The notes: generated from the letters alone by a model not told the origin. Positions 51,809 to 60,915 are shown, counted from the first letter of the stretch. The stretch is 64,000 nucleotides of DNA from CAZMHJ01 sp046350635 (GCA_046350635.1 JAXLZY010000002.1:1-64000), one strand, 5' to 3'. Numbers and translations: made by a program.

Positions 51809-53413
51809 ATGAGTATTGACACTTCGCCCATTTGGGAACAGTTAAAAGCTAAACAAAAATCGATAGCAACCAAAACTATTGCTGATTATTTTAAAGAAGA
51901 CCCTAATCGGGCAGAAACGCTATCGGTGCAAGCGGGCGATTTATTTATTGATTATTCAAAAAATCGGCTCGATTCTGAAACCTTAGACTTACTACTAACT
52001 CTTGCTCACAACGCTGACGTAGAAGAAAAGCGCGATGCCATGTTTAGCGGTAAAAAAATTAACGTTACCGAAGATCGTGCCGTATTACATACCGCCCTGC
52101 GTTATCAAGGTGATGAACAAATTCTAGTTAATAGTAAAGACGTAATGCCAGACGTACGAGCAGTGCTGGCAAGAATGGCGGAATGCAGTAATACAATCCG
52201 CAATGGTTTGTGGATAGGTGCTACCGGAAAACCAATAAAAAACATTATAAATATTGGCATAGGCGGATCTGATCTTGGCCCGCAAATGGCGTATGAAGCT
52301 CTTAAGCATTACAGTCAGCGTAATCTTACAGTCCGATTTTTAAGTAATATCGATGGCTCTGCATTTTACGAAGCCACACAAGACTTAAACCCAGCCGAAA
52401 CGATATTTATTGTTAGTTCTAAAACCTTTACGACCGACGAAACTATGACGAACGCCGAAACGGCAAAGAAATGGGTAACGGAAAGTCTTGGGAACGATGC
52501 GGTTGGATTCCACTTTTTAGCGGTATCAACCAACCTTGAAGCAACGGGAGAATTTGGGATTCACCCAAATAACGTGTTTGGATTTTGGGATTGGGTTGGT
52601 GGTCGCTACTCATTAACGAGCGCTATAGGCCTTTCGCTGATGATTGCGATTGGTCCAGAAAACTTCACCAAACTGCTTGATGGTTTTTATCAAATGGATA
52701 GGCACTTTGCTGAAACACCACTCGCACAAAATGCGCCCGTGCTACTCGCATTAATTGGTCTATGGTACGAAAACTTTTGGGGCTCACAAACTGAGGCAAT
52801 TTTGCCATATAGCCAATATCTAAGTCGATTTGCAGCCTATTTTCAACAAGGCAATATGGAAAGCAATGGTAAAACTATTACGCTCGATGGAACGCGCGTG
52901 GCGTATCAAACGGGGCCGGTAGTCTGGGGAGAGCCAGGCACGAATGGCCAGCATGCGTTTTATCAGCTATTGCATCAAGGTAGCTTGCTCATACCATGTG
53001 ACTTTATCGGATTTGCCGAGGGCCTCTACCCTGACCTTTCTGTACACCACACAAAATTAATGGCTAACTGCCTCGCACAATCAGAGGCTTTGGCTTTTGG
53101 CAAAACAGCCGACCAAGTACGGGCCGAAGGTACGCCGGAATCAATAGTGCCTCACCGTGTGTTCGAGGGTAACCGCCCAAGTAATACAATCATTGCACCA
53201 ATGCTTACGCCAAACACGCTCGGACAATTGATTGCATTGTACGAACACAAGATTTTTGTGCAGGGTGTAATTTGGAATATTAATAGCTTTGACCAGTGGG
53301 GCGTCGAGCTCGGTAAGGTGTTGGCAAAAAATATATACCACGACATCACCAAATCAGATACATCAAATAGCCACGATAGTTCAACAAATCAACTTATCGA
53401 TCGGATAAAGTAA
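51809..53413 (+). CDS. pgi: Glucose-6-phosphate isomerase
   Basis: 534 residues from ATG 51809; the longer frame begins inside the neighbouring gene and lacks family similarity. It interconverts glucose 6-phosphate and fructose 6-phosphate. IGIGGSDLGPQMAYEAL, SKTFTTDETMTNA, GGRYSLTSAIGLS, MESNGK, WGEPGTNGQHAFYQL and the catalytic Lys region GVELGKVLAK are intact. It is separate from the lower glycolysis cluster at 14.9-24.6 kb. Confidence 0.96.
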   Translation: MSIDTSPIWEQLKAKQKSIATKTIADYFKEDPNRAETLSVQAGDLFIDYSKNRLDSETLDLLLTLAHNADVEEKRDAMFSGKKINVTEDRAVLHTALRYQGDEQILVNSKDVMPDVRAVLARMAECSNTIRNGLWIGATGKPIKNIINIGIGGSDLGPQMAYEALKHYSQRNLTVRFLSNIDGSAFYEATQDLNPAETIFIVSSKTFTTDETMTNAETAKKWVTESLGNDAVGFHFLAVSTNLEATGEFGIHPNNVFGFWDWVGGRYSLTSAIGLSLMIAIGPENFTKLLDGFYQMDRHFAETPLAQNAPVLLALIGLWYENFWGSQTEAILPYSQYLSRFAAYFQQGNMESNGKTITLDGTRVAYQTGPVVWGEPGTNGQHAFYQLLHQGSLLIPCDFIGFAEGLYPDLSVHHTKLMANCLAQSEALAFGKTADQVRAEGTPESIVPHRVFEGNRPSNTIIAPMLTPNTLGQLIALYEHKIFVQGVIWNINSFDQWGVELGKVLAKNIYHDITKSDTSNSHDSSTNQLIDRIK

Positions 53414-53414
53414 G

Positions 53415-53930
53415 TTATTCTTTTGGTTCGGTTTGCTGTTCGTTCGAAAGCTTGAGTGTTTGTTGCAAAACATCAAGTAAGCTTTGGGCATGTTCACGAC
53501 TCATGCCGATACGCGACACAGCCATTGGCTGGTTGCCGGCACCCAAACCTTGTAAGAAGTTAATAATAACCCCGTATTTATTCGCATTTACATGGACCAT
53601 ATCGGTATACAAAATTCGGGCATCATGTTGGTTTACGTATGCGGTCTGGTTTACGCCTGATTCATCAGAAACCATACTACTTATACCTGTCTTCTCTTGA
53701 TCATAGCCTGCAAGCTCCCACATCTTTAATGCCTCATCTTCTTTTAGCGCAAAATGGCTTATAAGAAGTAGTACTATGTCTTCGCTTGGTTGGTTATGGC
53801 CAGCTTCAATAGCGGCAAGTTCACGAGTATCAACTTCAACGGCACCAGAAACCTCTGCAATGGATTCTTTTGCTTCTTCGCGTATTTGTTTTAGTTTGCT
53901 GCCAAAAGCCTCAAACGGAGCATTGCTCAT
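53415..53930 (-). CDS. XRE-type HTH protein with DUF3467-like C-terminus
   Basis: 171 residues from ATG 53930. An N-terminal HTH (about 8-65, LKQIREEAKESIAEVSGAVE) is followed by a linker and a C-terminal DUF3467-like domain (about 95-160: ARILYTDMVHVNANKYGVII, AVSRIGMSREHAQSLLDVL). Probable DNA-binding regulator with unknown target. It is divergent from murB; both genes have TATACT-type -10 boxes within a 90-bp gap. Confidence 0.8.
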   Translation of the reverse strand: MSNAPFEAFGSKLKQIREEAKESIAEVSGAVEVDTRELAAIEAGHNQPSEDIVLLLISHFALKEDEALKMWELAGYDQEKTGISSMVSDESGVNQTAYVNQHDARILYTDMVHVNANKYGVIINFLQGLGAGNQPMAVSRIGMSREHAQSLLDVLQQTLKLSNEQQTEPKE

Positions 53931-54019
53931 GGTACTCGATTTCTCCAATAATACTAATAAAGTATACGCGCTATGACTGGTCATCTCAAGTATAAACAGC
54001 GTATACTTTAGCTATACCT

Positions 54020-55039
54020 ATGAATATATTGACCGATAATTCTTTAGCACACTACACAACGATGGGCATTGGTGGACCTGCAAAAACGATTGTTAGTGTT
54101 ACAAGCGAACAAGATATCATCGAAGCAGTTGCCTATGCCCGCCAGAATCAACTCAAACTTATAGTAATTGGCCAGGGTTCAAACATCATTTTTGGCGATG
54201 GCGGATTTGATGGTCTTGTTATTGTTAATGCAATACCAGGGCTTTTGATTGATTCAGCTACCGGTCAAGTTCGCATTGGGGCCGGAACATCATGGCACGA
54301 AGTTGTTACCAAAACCGTTGAAGCAGGATTAGTTGGAGTAGAAGCAATGCCTCTTATTCCCGGAACCGCCGGTGCCACACCAATAAATAACGTTGGGGCG
54401 TATGGCCAAGAAATTAAAGATACCCTACTTTTTGTTAGAGCATACGACACGCAGACAGATACTTTCGTAGAAATAAACAATAGTGACTGTGCTTTTGGGT
54501 ATCGTTCGAGCCGTTTCAAAACCACCGATTATGGTCGCTTTATTATTAGCTCAATCACTCTCCAGCTCAAGCAAACACCAACAAACTATACCGCGCCAAA
54601 TTACCCTGCACTAACTGCTTCGCTACAAGAGCATGATATATATTACCCAACACCCGATGACGTTATGCGTAATGTTATTGCTATTCGCATGAGCAAGTTA
54701 CCAGACCCAAAGCAACTTGCAAATACGGGATCGTTTTTTAAGAACCCAATCGTACCAGCCGAAAAAGCTCAGCAATTACTAGCTGAATTTCCAAACATGC
54801 CAACATACCCCCGTGAGGATGGGACTGTAAAACTTGCTGGTGGATGGCTCATTGAAACTGCTGGCTTAAAAGACCTTCGTCTTCATGGCATGTGGGTCTA
54901 CGAAAAACAAGCGCTCGTTTTGGTGAATGAGAATGCTCATTCTTTTGCCGATTTAGCAGCCATGGTTAATCATATCCAGAGCACGGTAAATCAATTATTC
55001 GGCGTACAGCTAGAACCAGAGCCAGAGATATTTTCATGA
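54020..55039 (+). CDS. murB: UDP-N-acetylenolpyruvoylglucosamine reductase
   Basis: 339 residues, FAD enzyme that reduces the MurA product to UDP-MurNAc. YTTMGIGGPAK, VIGQGSNIIFGDGGFDG, LIPGTAGATPINNVGAYGQE, GSFFKNPIV (catalytic Ser region) and AGGWLIETAGLK match type I MurB (E. coli-like, with the Tyr-loop segment FGYRSSRFK). relA starts inside its stop codon (4-base overlap). Confidence 0.95.
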   Translation: MNILTDNSLAHYTTMGIGGPAKTIVSVTSEQDIIEAVAYARQNQLKLIVIGQGSNIIFGDGGFDGLVIVNAIPGLLIDSATGQVRIGAGTSWHEVVTKTVEAGLVGVEAMPLIPGTAGATPINNVGAYGQEIKDTLLFVRAYDTQTDTFVEINNSDCAFGYRSSRFKTTDYGRFIISSITLQLKQTPTNYTAPNYPALTASLQEHDIYYPTPDDVMRNVIAIRMSKLPDPKQLANTGSFFKNPIVPAEKAQQLLAEFPNMPTYPREDGTVKLAGGWLIETAGLKDLRLHGMWVYEKQALVLVNENAHSFADLAAMVNHIQSTVNQLFGVQLEPEPEIFS

Positions 55040-56502
55040 CCGAATCGATTCATACCAAAGAAGCTTTAATTTCTAGAGTTAAAGCAACCCTGCCTGCAAT
55101 TACTGCAAAGCAACTTGCGCAAATTGAAAAAGCATACGCTTTCGGTAAACAAGCTCACGGCAACCAAAAGCGAATGAATGGTAAGCCCTACTTCGAAGAA
55201 CACTGTGTTCACGTGGCAGATCATATTCTGGAACTTGGTATGGATACACCACTTGTCTGTGCGGCACTGCTACACGACACTATAGAAGATACTGATGTTA
55301 CAGCAGAACAAATCGAAAAAGAGTTTGGTAAGGAAATTGCTATTTTGGTAGAAGGTGTGAGTAAACTCGGAAAAGTTAAATATCGTGGCAATGAACGCCA
55401 CGTTGAAAGTTTGCGTAAGTTTTTTGTTTCTATTGCACAAGATGTACGAGTGGTGATTCTAAAACTCGCCGATCGCTGGCATAATTTAGAAACCTTAGAA
55501 TTTTTACCTCCCGAAAAACAGCAACGTATCGCACTGGAAAGTATTATGATACATGCCCCACTGGCCTCTCGCCTTGGTATGGGTAAACTTGTTAGTACCA
55601 TCAATGACCTCGCTTTTCCATATGCATACCCTACTGAATATGCACGTACTAAAAAGTTGCTGGATGATTTAATTAAAAATGCCAATGCGACGATTACTAA
55701 GATGTACCGCGGGTTAAATGTAGAGCTTAACAAATCACTTGGCTATACGCCAAAAATTGATATGCGTATTAAAAGTACGTTTAGCCTTTATAAAAAACTA
55801 GAGCGAAAAAAATGGAATGTCGATGAAATTTATGATCTTGTTGCGCTTAGGGCTATCGTAAACTCGGTTTCTGATTGTTATCAAGCACTTGGTTCAATTC
55901 ACAGCCATTGGCGCCCCGTGCCTGGCCGGATTAAAGACTATATAGCCGTACCTAAACCAAATGGCTATCAAAGTTTACATACTGCAGTTTTTAGCGGTGA
56001 CGGCCCCATCGTCGAAATTCAGATTCGGACCAACGAAATGCACGAATTCAACGAATTTGGTGTTGCCAGTCACCATAGTTATAAAAACTCACACCTGCAA
56101 AAAGGTACCGATAAAGAAAGTTTTGCTTGGATTGACCAACTTCGCGAATTCCAAGACGCCGACCTTACGAACAGCGATTATCTAAAACGATTACGAACTG
56201 ATTTCTTTCAGGATCGTATTTTCGTATTTACACCAAAGGGCGACGTTATAGACTTGCCCGCGGGTGCTACTATTTTAGATTTCGCTTACGCTGTGCATTC
56301 GCAAGTTGGCGAACACGCGAGTGGCGGTAAGATTAACGGTAAATTTATGGCTCTTAAAACACCATTAGTTAGCGAACAGATTGTCGAAATTGTCGCCAAC
56401 CCTAAAGCTCATCCATCGGACAAATGGCTCGAAATGTGTATTACGAGTAACGCCCTTGGCCGTATTAGACGCTATAACAAAAAACAACACGAACTCGCTT
56501 AG
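55036..56502 (+). CDS. RelA/SpoT-family (p)ppGpp synthetase/hydrolase, short form
   Basis: 488 residues. HD hydrolase domain (FEEHCVHVADHILELG, CAALLHDTIEDTDVT), synthetase domain (VDEIYDLVALRAIV, RIKDYIAVPKPNGYQSLHT) and TGS domain (FVFTPKGDVIDLPAGATILD) are all present. The chain stops shortly after TGS; the helical, zinc-finger and ACT regions of ordinary 700-residue Rel proteins are missing. HD residues look intact, so it may be bifunctional. It is translationally coupled to murB. Confidence 0.9.
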   Translation: MTESIHTKEALISRVKATLPAITAKQLAQIEKAYAFGKQAHGNQKRMNGKPYFEEHCVHVADHILELGMDTPLVCAALLHDTIEDTDVTAEQIEKEFGKEIAILVEGVSKLGKVKYRGNERHVESLRKFFVSIAQDVRVVILKLADRWHNLETLEFLPPEKQQRIALESIMIHAPLASRLGMGKLVSTINDLAFPYAYPTEYARTKKLLDDLIKNANATITKMYRGLNVELNKSLGYTPKIDMRIKSTFSLYKKLERKKWNVDEIYDLVALRAIVNSVSDCYQALGSIHSHWRPVPGRIKDYIAVPKPNGYQSLHTAVFSGDGPIVEIQIRTNEMHEFNEFGVASHHSYKNSHLQKGTDKESFAWIDQLREFQDADLTNSDYLKRLRTDFFQDRIFVFTPKGDVIDLPAGATILDFAYAVHSQVGEHASGGKINGKFMALKTPLVSEQIVEIVANPKAHPSDKWLEMCITSNALGRIRRYNKKQHELA

Positions 56503-57779
56503 CGTTCGTTTGGCAGCGGAAATTTATTAGCGAGTTCAGCAACTTCTTGCCGAATGCTTTCAAGCTTAGCGTCATCACCGGTATTTGTAAGCGCTCCAAC
56601 AATCCACCGCGCAAGCTGAGGCATTTCTGCTTCGGTAAAGCCCCGTGTCGTAATAGCAGGTGTACCAAGGCGGATACCACTAGGCTTAAATGGCGGAAGT
56701 GTATCGTCGGGTATAACATTCTTGTTTACGGTTAAACCTGCTTTATCGAGTGCTTTTTCAGCAACATTACCATCGATACCGTAGGTTTTATATACATCTA
56801 AAAGTAGCAGATGGTTATCAGTGCCGTTCGTTACCAGCTTAACCCCATTGTTCATAAGTTCAGTTGCTAGTGTTTTGGCATTTAGCACAACTTGTTCAGC
56901 ATACTTTTTGAAGTCACTCGTTTGAGCTTCACGGAATGCTACTGCTTTGGCAAGAATAGTATTCATGTGTGGACCACCCTGTACGCCTGGGAACACCGTT
57001 CTATCAATAAGGGTCGGCAGGTTTTCTTTTGTTTTATCGAGTGCTACTAAGGGGTTACTTGCGATACCACGACTCAAAATTAATCCCGAGCGAGGACCAC
57101 GCAGCGTTTTATGGGTTGTACTGCTCATTACATGAAAACCAGCATCAAATGGGTTATCCATAACACCGCCGGCAATTAAACCAGCGATGTGAGCGATATC
57201 TGCCATTAGTAATGCATCTACTTCGTTACCTATTTCTGCAAATTTTGCATAATTAAGTTCACGCGGGAATGATGAATAGCCTGCCAAAATAATTTTAGGT
57301 CGGTGTTTTAGTGCGAGTTCACGAAGATTATCAAAATCAATTTCTCCCGTTTCAACATCTTTAAGCTTATAGCGAACGAAGTTAAATTGCTTCGACAGTA
57401 CGGTAACGGGATGGCCGTGCGTTAAATGGCCACCATGGCTTAAATCCATTGCTAGCACTGTATCACCTGGTTCGAGCCAGGAATGATAGACAGATTCATT
57501 AGCCTGAGCGCCAGAATGTGGCTGCACGTTTGCATGATCAGCGCCAAAGAGTTGCTTAGCAGTTTCAATAGCAATAATTTCAACTTTATCTGTGTTTTCT
57601 TGCCCACCGTAATAACGACGTCCGGGGTATCCTTCTGAATACTTATTTGTAAAGACGCTACCAAGCGCTTCTAATACGTCTTGGCTTACATAATTTTCAG
57701 AGGGAATAAGCTCAAGTCCTTCGCGCTGTCGCTTTTCTTCGGCCTCAACTAATCTCTGTAGTTCGTCATCATGAATCAT
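56499..57779 (-). CDS. glyA: Serine hydroxymethyltransferase
   Basis: 426 residues from ATG 57779 (MIHDDELQRLVEAEEKRQ); longer in-frame starts fall in the promoter region. PLP enzyme making glycine and methylene-THF from serine and THF. LIPSENYVSQDVLEALGS, NKYSEGYPGRRYYGG, ADIAHIAGLIAGG and the PLP Lys in SSTTHKTLRGPRSG are intact. A TATAAT -10 is 9 nt before the ATG. With folD it feeds one-carbon units. Confidence 0.96.
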   Translation of the reverse strand: MIHDDELQRLVEAEEKRQREGLELIPSENYVSQDVLEALGSVFTNKYSEGYPGRRYYGGQENTDKVEIIAIETAKQLFGADHANVQPHSGAQANESVYHSWLEPGDTVLAMDLSHGGHLTHGHPVTVLSKQFNFVRYKLKDVETGEIDFDNLRELALKHRPKIILAGYSSFPRELNYAKFAEIGNEVDALLMADIAHIAGLIAGGVMDNPFDAGFHVMSSTTHKTLRGPRSGLILSRGIASNPLVALDKTKENLPTLIDRTVFPGVQGGPHMNTILAKAVAFREAQTSDFKKYAEQVVLNAKTLATELMNNGVKLVTNGTDNHLLLLDVYKTYGIDGNVAEKALDKAGLTVNKNVIPDDTLPPFKPSGIRLGTPAITTRGFTEAEMPQLARWIVGALTNTGDDAKLESIRQEVAELANKFPLPNER

Positions 57780-57810
57780 ATCAGTAGTATTATACCGTAC
57801 TGGGTACATA

Positions 57811-57839
57811 TTGACATTTATTACCATATTTGATATATT
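57811..57839 (+). promoter_or_regulatory. Promoter of HTH-murA
   Basis: Perfect TTGACA, 17-nt spacer, TATATT; 10 nt to the ATG at 57850. Divergent to the glyA promoter (-10 at 57789-57794). Confidence 0.75.
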
Positions 57840-57849
57840 ATTCGTACAA

Positions 57850-59370
57850 ATGAGTACCAATAATCAAAAAATTGGACAATTAATTTCTCAAATTCGTCAA
57901 GAACGTGGCTTAACTCAATCAGAGTTTGCGAAGCGTCTTGGCACCAGCCAATCGGCAATTAACCGTATTGAGCAAGGCAAGCAAAACCTAAGCCTAGAAA
58001 CCATTTCACGCATCAGTTCCGCCTTAGGCCGAGATATTGTAACTATTAATCCAAAATCACTTGGTTTTGAAATAAACGGTGGTAAAGAACTTCATGGTGA
58101 AATAACCATGAAAACTTCTAAAAATGCATCTGTCGCATTACTAGCTGCATCGCTGCTAAATAAAGGCACTACCTACCTCGAGCAAGTACCTAAAATCGAA
58201 GAAGTTGCCAGGCTAATTGAAGTATTAGAAAGCATTGGCGTGCAGGTACGCTGGGTTAAAGATACGGACCTTGAAATAAAACCGCCTGAAACGTTTGAAC
58301 TTAAAAATATTAATGTTGAATCTGCTAAAAAAACACGAAGCATTATTATGTTTATCGGCTCTTTAATGCACCACCTTGATTCGTTCTCGCTCCCTTACGC
58401 AGGTGGTTGCCATTTAGGAAAACGCACAATCGCTGCACATCAATTCGCACTCGAAGAATTTGGCGTAACTATTAATACGGTTACAGGTGAATACCAAATA
58501 TCAGTTGATAAAAAATTGCCTGGTAGTATAACCATGTACGAACCAAGCGATACAGGTACCGAAAACATTCTATTGGCCGCCGCGTTGACACCAGGTAAAA
58601 CCACCATACGATTCGCAGCATCCAACTATATGGTTCAAGATGTTTGTCTGTTCTTGCAAAAACTCGGCGTAAAAATAGAAGGCATCGGCACAAGCACACT
58701 TGTGGTGCATGGTATTTCTGGGCCCGTTAATAAGCGAGTTAAATATGCACCTTCTGAAGACCCACTCGAAGCAATGTTGTTTATTACGGTAGCGGCTGTT
58801 ACAAATTCTAGTATCGTTCTTCGTCGCTGCCCGATAGACTTTTTGGAGCTTGAGCTTTTGAAATTAAAGAAAATGGGGCTCACCTTTACGCTGAGTGATG
58901 TGTATTTGGCAAAAAATGGTCATACACGACTCATTGACATTACGACTCATCATCACGATGGATTAACAGCACTTGATGACAAGATCCACGCACTCCCTTA
59001 TCCGGGTATCAACATGGATAATTTGCCCTTCTTTGCGCCAATTGCAGCAATCGCGAACGGAGAAACTCTTATTCACGACTGGTCTTATGAAGACAGAGCA
59101 TTATATTTTACTGAACTTAACAAATTGAATGCTCGTGTTCGATTACTTGACCCGCACCGCGTCATGATTGATGGGCCAACCAAATTTAAACCTGCTGAAG
59201 TTATATGTCCACCAGCGCTAAGACCTGCAACTATCATCTTAGCCGCAATGCTTGCCGCCCCTGGTAAATCAGTACTTAGAAACGTTTATTCTATTAATCG
59301 TGGCTACGAATCTTTGGCCGAACGCTTACGGGAGCTCGGCGCTGACATAAAAACGCTACACGATTTATAG
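57850..59370 (+). CDS. murA: XRE-HTH fused to UDP-GlcNAc 1-carboxyvinyltransferase
   Basis: 506 residues from ATG 57850. Residues about 1-65 are a complete XRE helix-turn-helix (IRQERGLTQSEFAKRLGTSQ, SAINRIEQGKQNLSLETISR). The remainder, from about 75, is an EPSP-synthase-fold MurA: GEITMKTSKNASVALLAASL (Lys-Asn), and YAGGCHLGKRTIAAHQFALE holding the catalytic Cys. It catalyses the first committed step of peptidoglycan synthesis. Ordinary MurA has no DNA-binding domain, so this chain may also act as a transcriptional sensor of cell-wall state. Confidence 0.92.
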   Translation: MSTNNQKIGQLISQIRQERGLTQSEFAKRLGTSQSAINRIEQGKQNLSLETISRISSALGRDIVTINPKSLGFEINGGKELHGEITMKTSKNASVALLAASLLNKGTTYLEQVPKIEEVARLIEVLESIGVQVRWVKDTDLEIKPPETFELKNINVESAKKTRSIIMFIGSLMHHLDSFSLPYAGGCHLGKRTIAAHQFALEEFGVTINTVTGEYQISVDKKLPGSITMYEPSDTGTENILLAAALTPGKTTIRFAASNYMVQDVCLFLQKLGVKIEGIGTSTLVVHGISGPVNKRVKYAPSEDPLEAMLFITVAAVTNSSIVLRRCPIDFLELELLKLKKMGLTFTLSDVYLAKNGHTRLIDITTHHHDGLTALDDKIHALPYPGINMDNLPFFAPIAAIANGETLIHDWSYEDRALYFTELNKLNARVRLLDPHRVMIDGPTKFKPAEVICPPALRPATIILAAMLAAPGKSVLRNVYSINRGYESLAERLRELGADIKTLHDL

Positions 59371-59401
59371 ATTGTGTGATACAATTACCCCTGTTATTTT
59401 A

Positions 59402-59476
59402 GCGGGATTCGTATATCGGCTAATATGTCAGTTTTCCAAACTGAAGAGACCAGTTCGACTCTGGTATCCCGCACCA
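59402..59476 (+). tRNA. tRNA-Gly (TCC)
   Basis: 75 nt with CCA. Acceptor GCGGGAT/ATCCCGC; anticodon stem TCAGT/ACTGA, loop TTTCCAA, anticodon TCC. An extended -10 (TGATACAAT) lies just upstream. Confidence 0.95.
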
Positions 59477-59504
59477 AAATAATTGTAGCGCGTAAGTGGC
59501 GTCT

Positions 59505-59581
59505 GCCCTGGTAGCTCAGCTGGATAGAGCAGAGGACTTCTAAGCCTAAGGTCACAGGTTCGAATCCTGTCCGGGGCGCCA
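59505..59581 (+). tRNA. tRNA-Arg (TCT), anticodon stem with two mismatches
   Basis: 77 nt with CCA; acceptor GCCCTGG/CCGGGGC and T-arm ACAGG/CCTGT are sound. The loop CTTCTAA gives TCT. The anticodon stem GAGGA faces GCCTA instead of TCCTC, leaving G-A at 27-43 and A-G at 31-39. Confidence 0.85.
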
Positions 59582-59608
59582 GGTTCCACTCAAACAATTT
59601 AATAGTAT

Positions 59609-59686
59609 GGCGGATATAGCTCAGTTGGTTAGAGCGCCTGATTGTGGCTCAGGAGGTCGAGGGTTCAAATCCCTTTATTCGCCCCA
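59609..59686 (+). tRNA. tRNA-His (GTG)
   Basis: 78 nt including encoded G-1 and CCA. GCGGATA pairs with TATTCGC (one G-T); C73 faces G-1. Loop TTGTGGC gives GTG. Confidence 0.94.
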
Positions 59687-59694
59687 AGAAAAGA

Positions 59695-59719
59695 GTCGGT
59701 CTTTATGGCCGGCTTTTTT
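59695..59719 (+). terminator. Intrinsic terminator after tRNA-His
   Basis: GTCGGTC/GGCCGGC hairpin (two wobble pairs) then TTTTTT; the flanking AAGAAAA/TTTTCTT can extend the stem. Confidence 0.85.
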
Positions 59720-59748
59720 CTTGGGCAAAAAAATTGTCTATCGCCGGG

Positions 59749-59850
59749 GTCGAGGGTGAGATATGCCAATGGCATATCGCAAGGGAGTCAACTCTTGCAA
59801 ACTGGTTTTGCAAAGATGTTGCGACGGGGCCGCCATGGGTGGCCAAATCC
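59749..59850 (+). repeat. Structured tRNA-embedded element, copy C (tRNA-His)
   Basis: GTCGAGGG and CAAATCC, matching the T-arm of tRNA-His, separated by an 87-nt insert (59757-59843). Hairpins GATATGCC/GGCATATC, TTGCAAA/TTTGCAA and GGCCGCC/GGTGGCC. The conserved single-stranded blocks GCAAGGGAGTCAA and AAAGATGTTGCGACGG are identical to copy B. Confidence 0.85.
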
Positions 59851-59858
59851 CCTCTCCT

Positions 59859-60551
59859 TTATCTAAACAACATTGAACTACCGACAACAATAAATGGAAT
59901 CCACAAAAAGAATCCTGAAGCTACAGGAATAATAATATTATCACTCCCCTTTGGTGATGCAATTTCTAGGCCCGCAAGTACTAAGGCACAAATTAAACTA
60001 TATGCAGCAATAAACAGCGCCGCCGAATTGCATACGGGATGGCTTGCAAACCAAATCCAATACGCAACATTTAAAAAGAATGATACGGCAACAAAAGTTA
60101 GCGTACCCTCAATACTCTTGGCCGCCCCTCTGTATCTAAACCTATTTTTCTTTTCGGACATGCCAACACCAACAATTGCCGCAAAACCATCAGCTAGGCC
60201 CAGGTGTAAAATTGCTATCGCATAAATGGCTGGTTCATGAAAAAGCGCTGCTGTAATTCCAATCGCGCCGGCAAAATAGAGCTCGCCGTTGGTTAAGCGT
60301 TTGACAGGTCTCATGGAGTTCATCAATTGCAGCCTTTTTGCAATGAGCACGCCGGCAATTAAAAAGAGACTAATTAAGACAATTAGCCAGTATGGTAAAA
60401 AGAAAGCCCAGCTCGCTGCGTAAACTGAAATAGAGATATGCACAAGTTTACGTGCATACTCGCCTTTTATTCTTTTTAGTTTTATAAGTGCTTCACACAG
60501 AAGGATAATTAGTAATCCACCAATACCGGTCAGCACAAATTGTAAAAACAT
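59859..60551 (-). CDS. Dolichol/phytol-kinase-like CTP-dependent membrane enzyme
   Basis: 230 residues, about seven membrane helices. EYARKLVHISISVYA, LGLADGFAAIVG, AAKSIEGTLTFVAVSF and ASPKGSDNIIIP are the signature blocks of the dolichol kinase/phosphatidate cytidylyltransferase-like family (SEC59/VTE5). It probably phosphorylates a polyprenol or other lipid alcohol, perhaps salvaging carrier lipid. Its 3' end lies 8 bp from element copy C. Confidence 0.85.
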   Translation of the reverse strand: MFLQFVLTGIGGLLIILLCEALIKLKRIKGEYARKLVHISISVYAASWAFFLPYWLIVLISLFLIAGVLIAKRLQLMNSMRPVKRLTNGELYFAGAIGITAALFHEPAIYAIAILHLGLADGFAAIVGVGMSEKKNRFRYRGAAKSIEGTLTFVAVSFFLNVAYWIWFASHPVCNSAALFIAAYSLICALVLAGLEIASPKGSDNIIIPVASGFFLWIPFIVVGSSMLFR

Positions 60552-60576
60552 ACCTGTCTTAGTATACGCCTAAAAA

Positions 60577-60653
60577 TGGTCGGGGTGAGAAGACTTGAAC
60601 TTCCGACCTCAGCGTCCCGAACGCTGCGCGCTAGCCAACTGCGCTACACCCCG
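60577..60653 (-). tRNA. tRNA-Pro (CGG)
   Basis: 77 nt with CCA. CGGGGTG/CACCCCG acceptor; anticodon stem CAGCG/CGCTG, loop TTCGGGA, anticodon CGG. Confidence 0.95.
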
Positions 60654-60665
60654 AGAAGCAGCTCA

Positions 60666-60866
60666 TTAATCTTGTGAGCTGTGTTTTGAAAATACGAAAA
60701 TATATAGAATTTCTAATAGACCGAGGGTGTTAACGAGAAGTAATACTATATACCAAACTTTTGCCTCATTACGGGCAGCACGCCATAGCGCCCAACCCTT
60801 CCAGCCCAATGACCAAATTATTGCTATTGTAAAAATAAGTGCTTGTGATGTTGTGAGTGTATCCAT
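60666..60866 (-). CDS. Small DUF5652-like membrane protein
   Basis: 66 residues from ATG 60866 with two membrane helices. IWSLGWKGWALWRAARNEAK and ILLVNTLGLLEILYIF (approximate) match the DUF5652 pattern common in CPR genomes. Function unknown. It lies between the two tRNA-Pro genes on the same strand. Confidence 0.8.
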   Translation of the reverse strand: MDTLTTSQALIFTIAIIWSLGWKGWALWRAARNEAKVWYIVLLLVNTLGLLEILYIFVFSKHSSQD

Positions 60867-60891
60867 ACTTTGAATATGCGCTTTTCTAATT

Positions 60892-60915
60892 AAAAAGTCC
60901 AGGATAAACCTGGAC
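60892..60915 (-). terminator. Intrinsic terminator of tRNA-Pro(TGG)
   Basis: GTCCAGG/CCTGGAC hairpin with TTTTT on the minus strand, 8 nt after the tRNA. Confidence 0.85.

Noticed and set aside
59394..59597. Minus-strand ORF with APRTGFEPVTLGLE
   Set aside because: Antisense of the tRNA-Gly/tRNA-Arg pair; typical spurious tRNA ORF.
59644..60225. Plus-strand ORFs starting in tRNA-His (MAQEVEGSNPF...)
   Set aside because: They read through a tRNA, a terminator and element copy C and then antisense to the dolichol-kinase-like gene.
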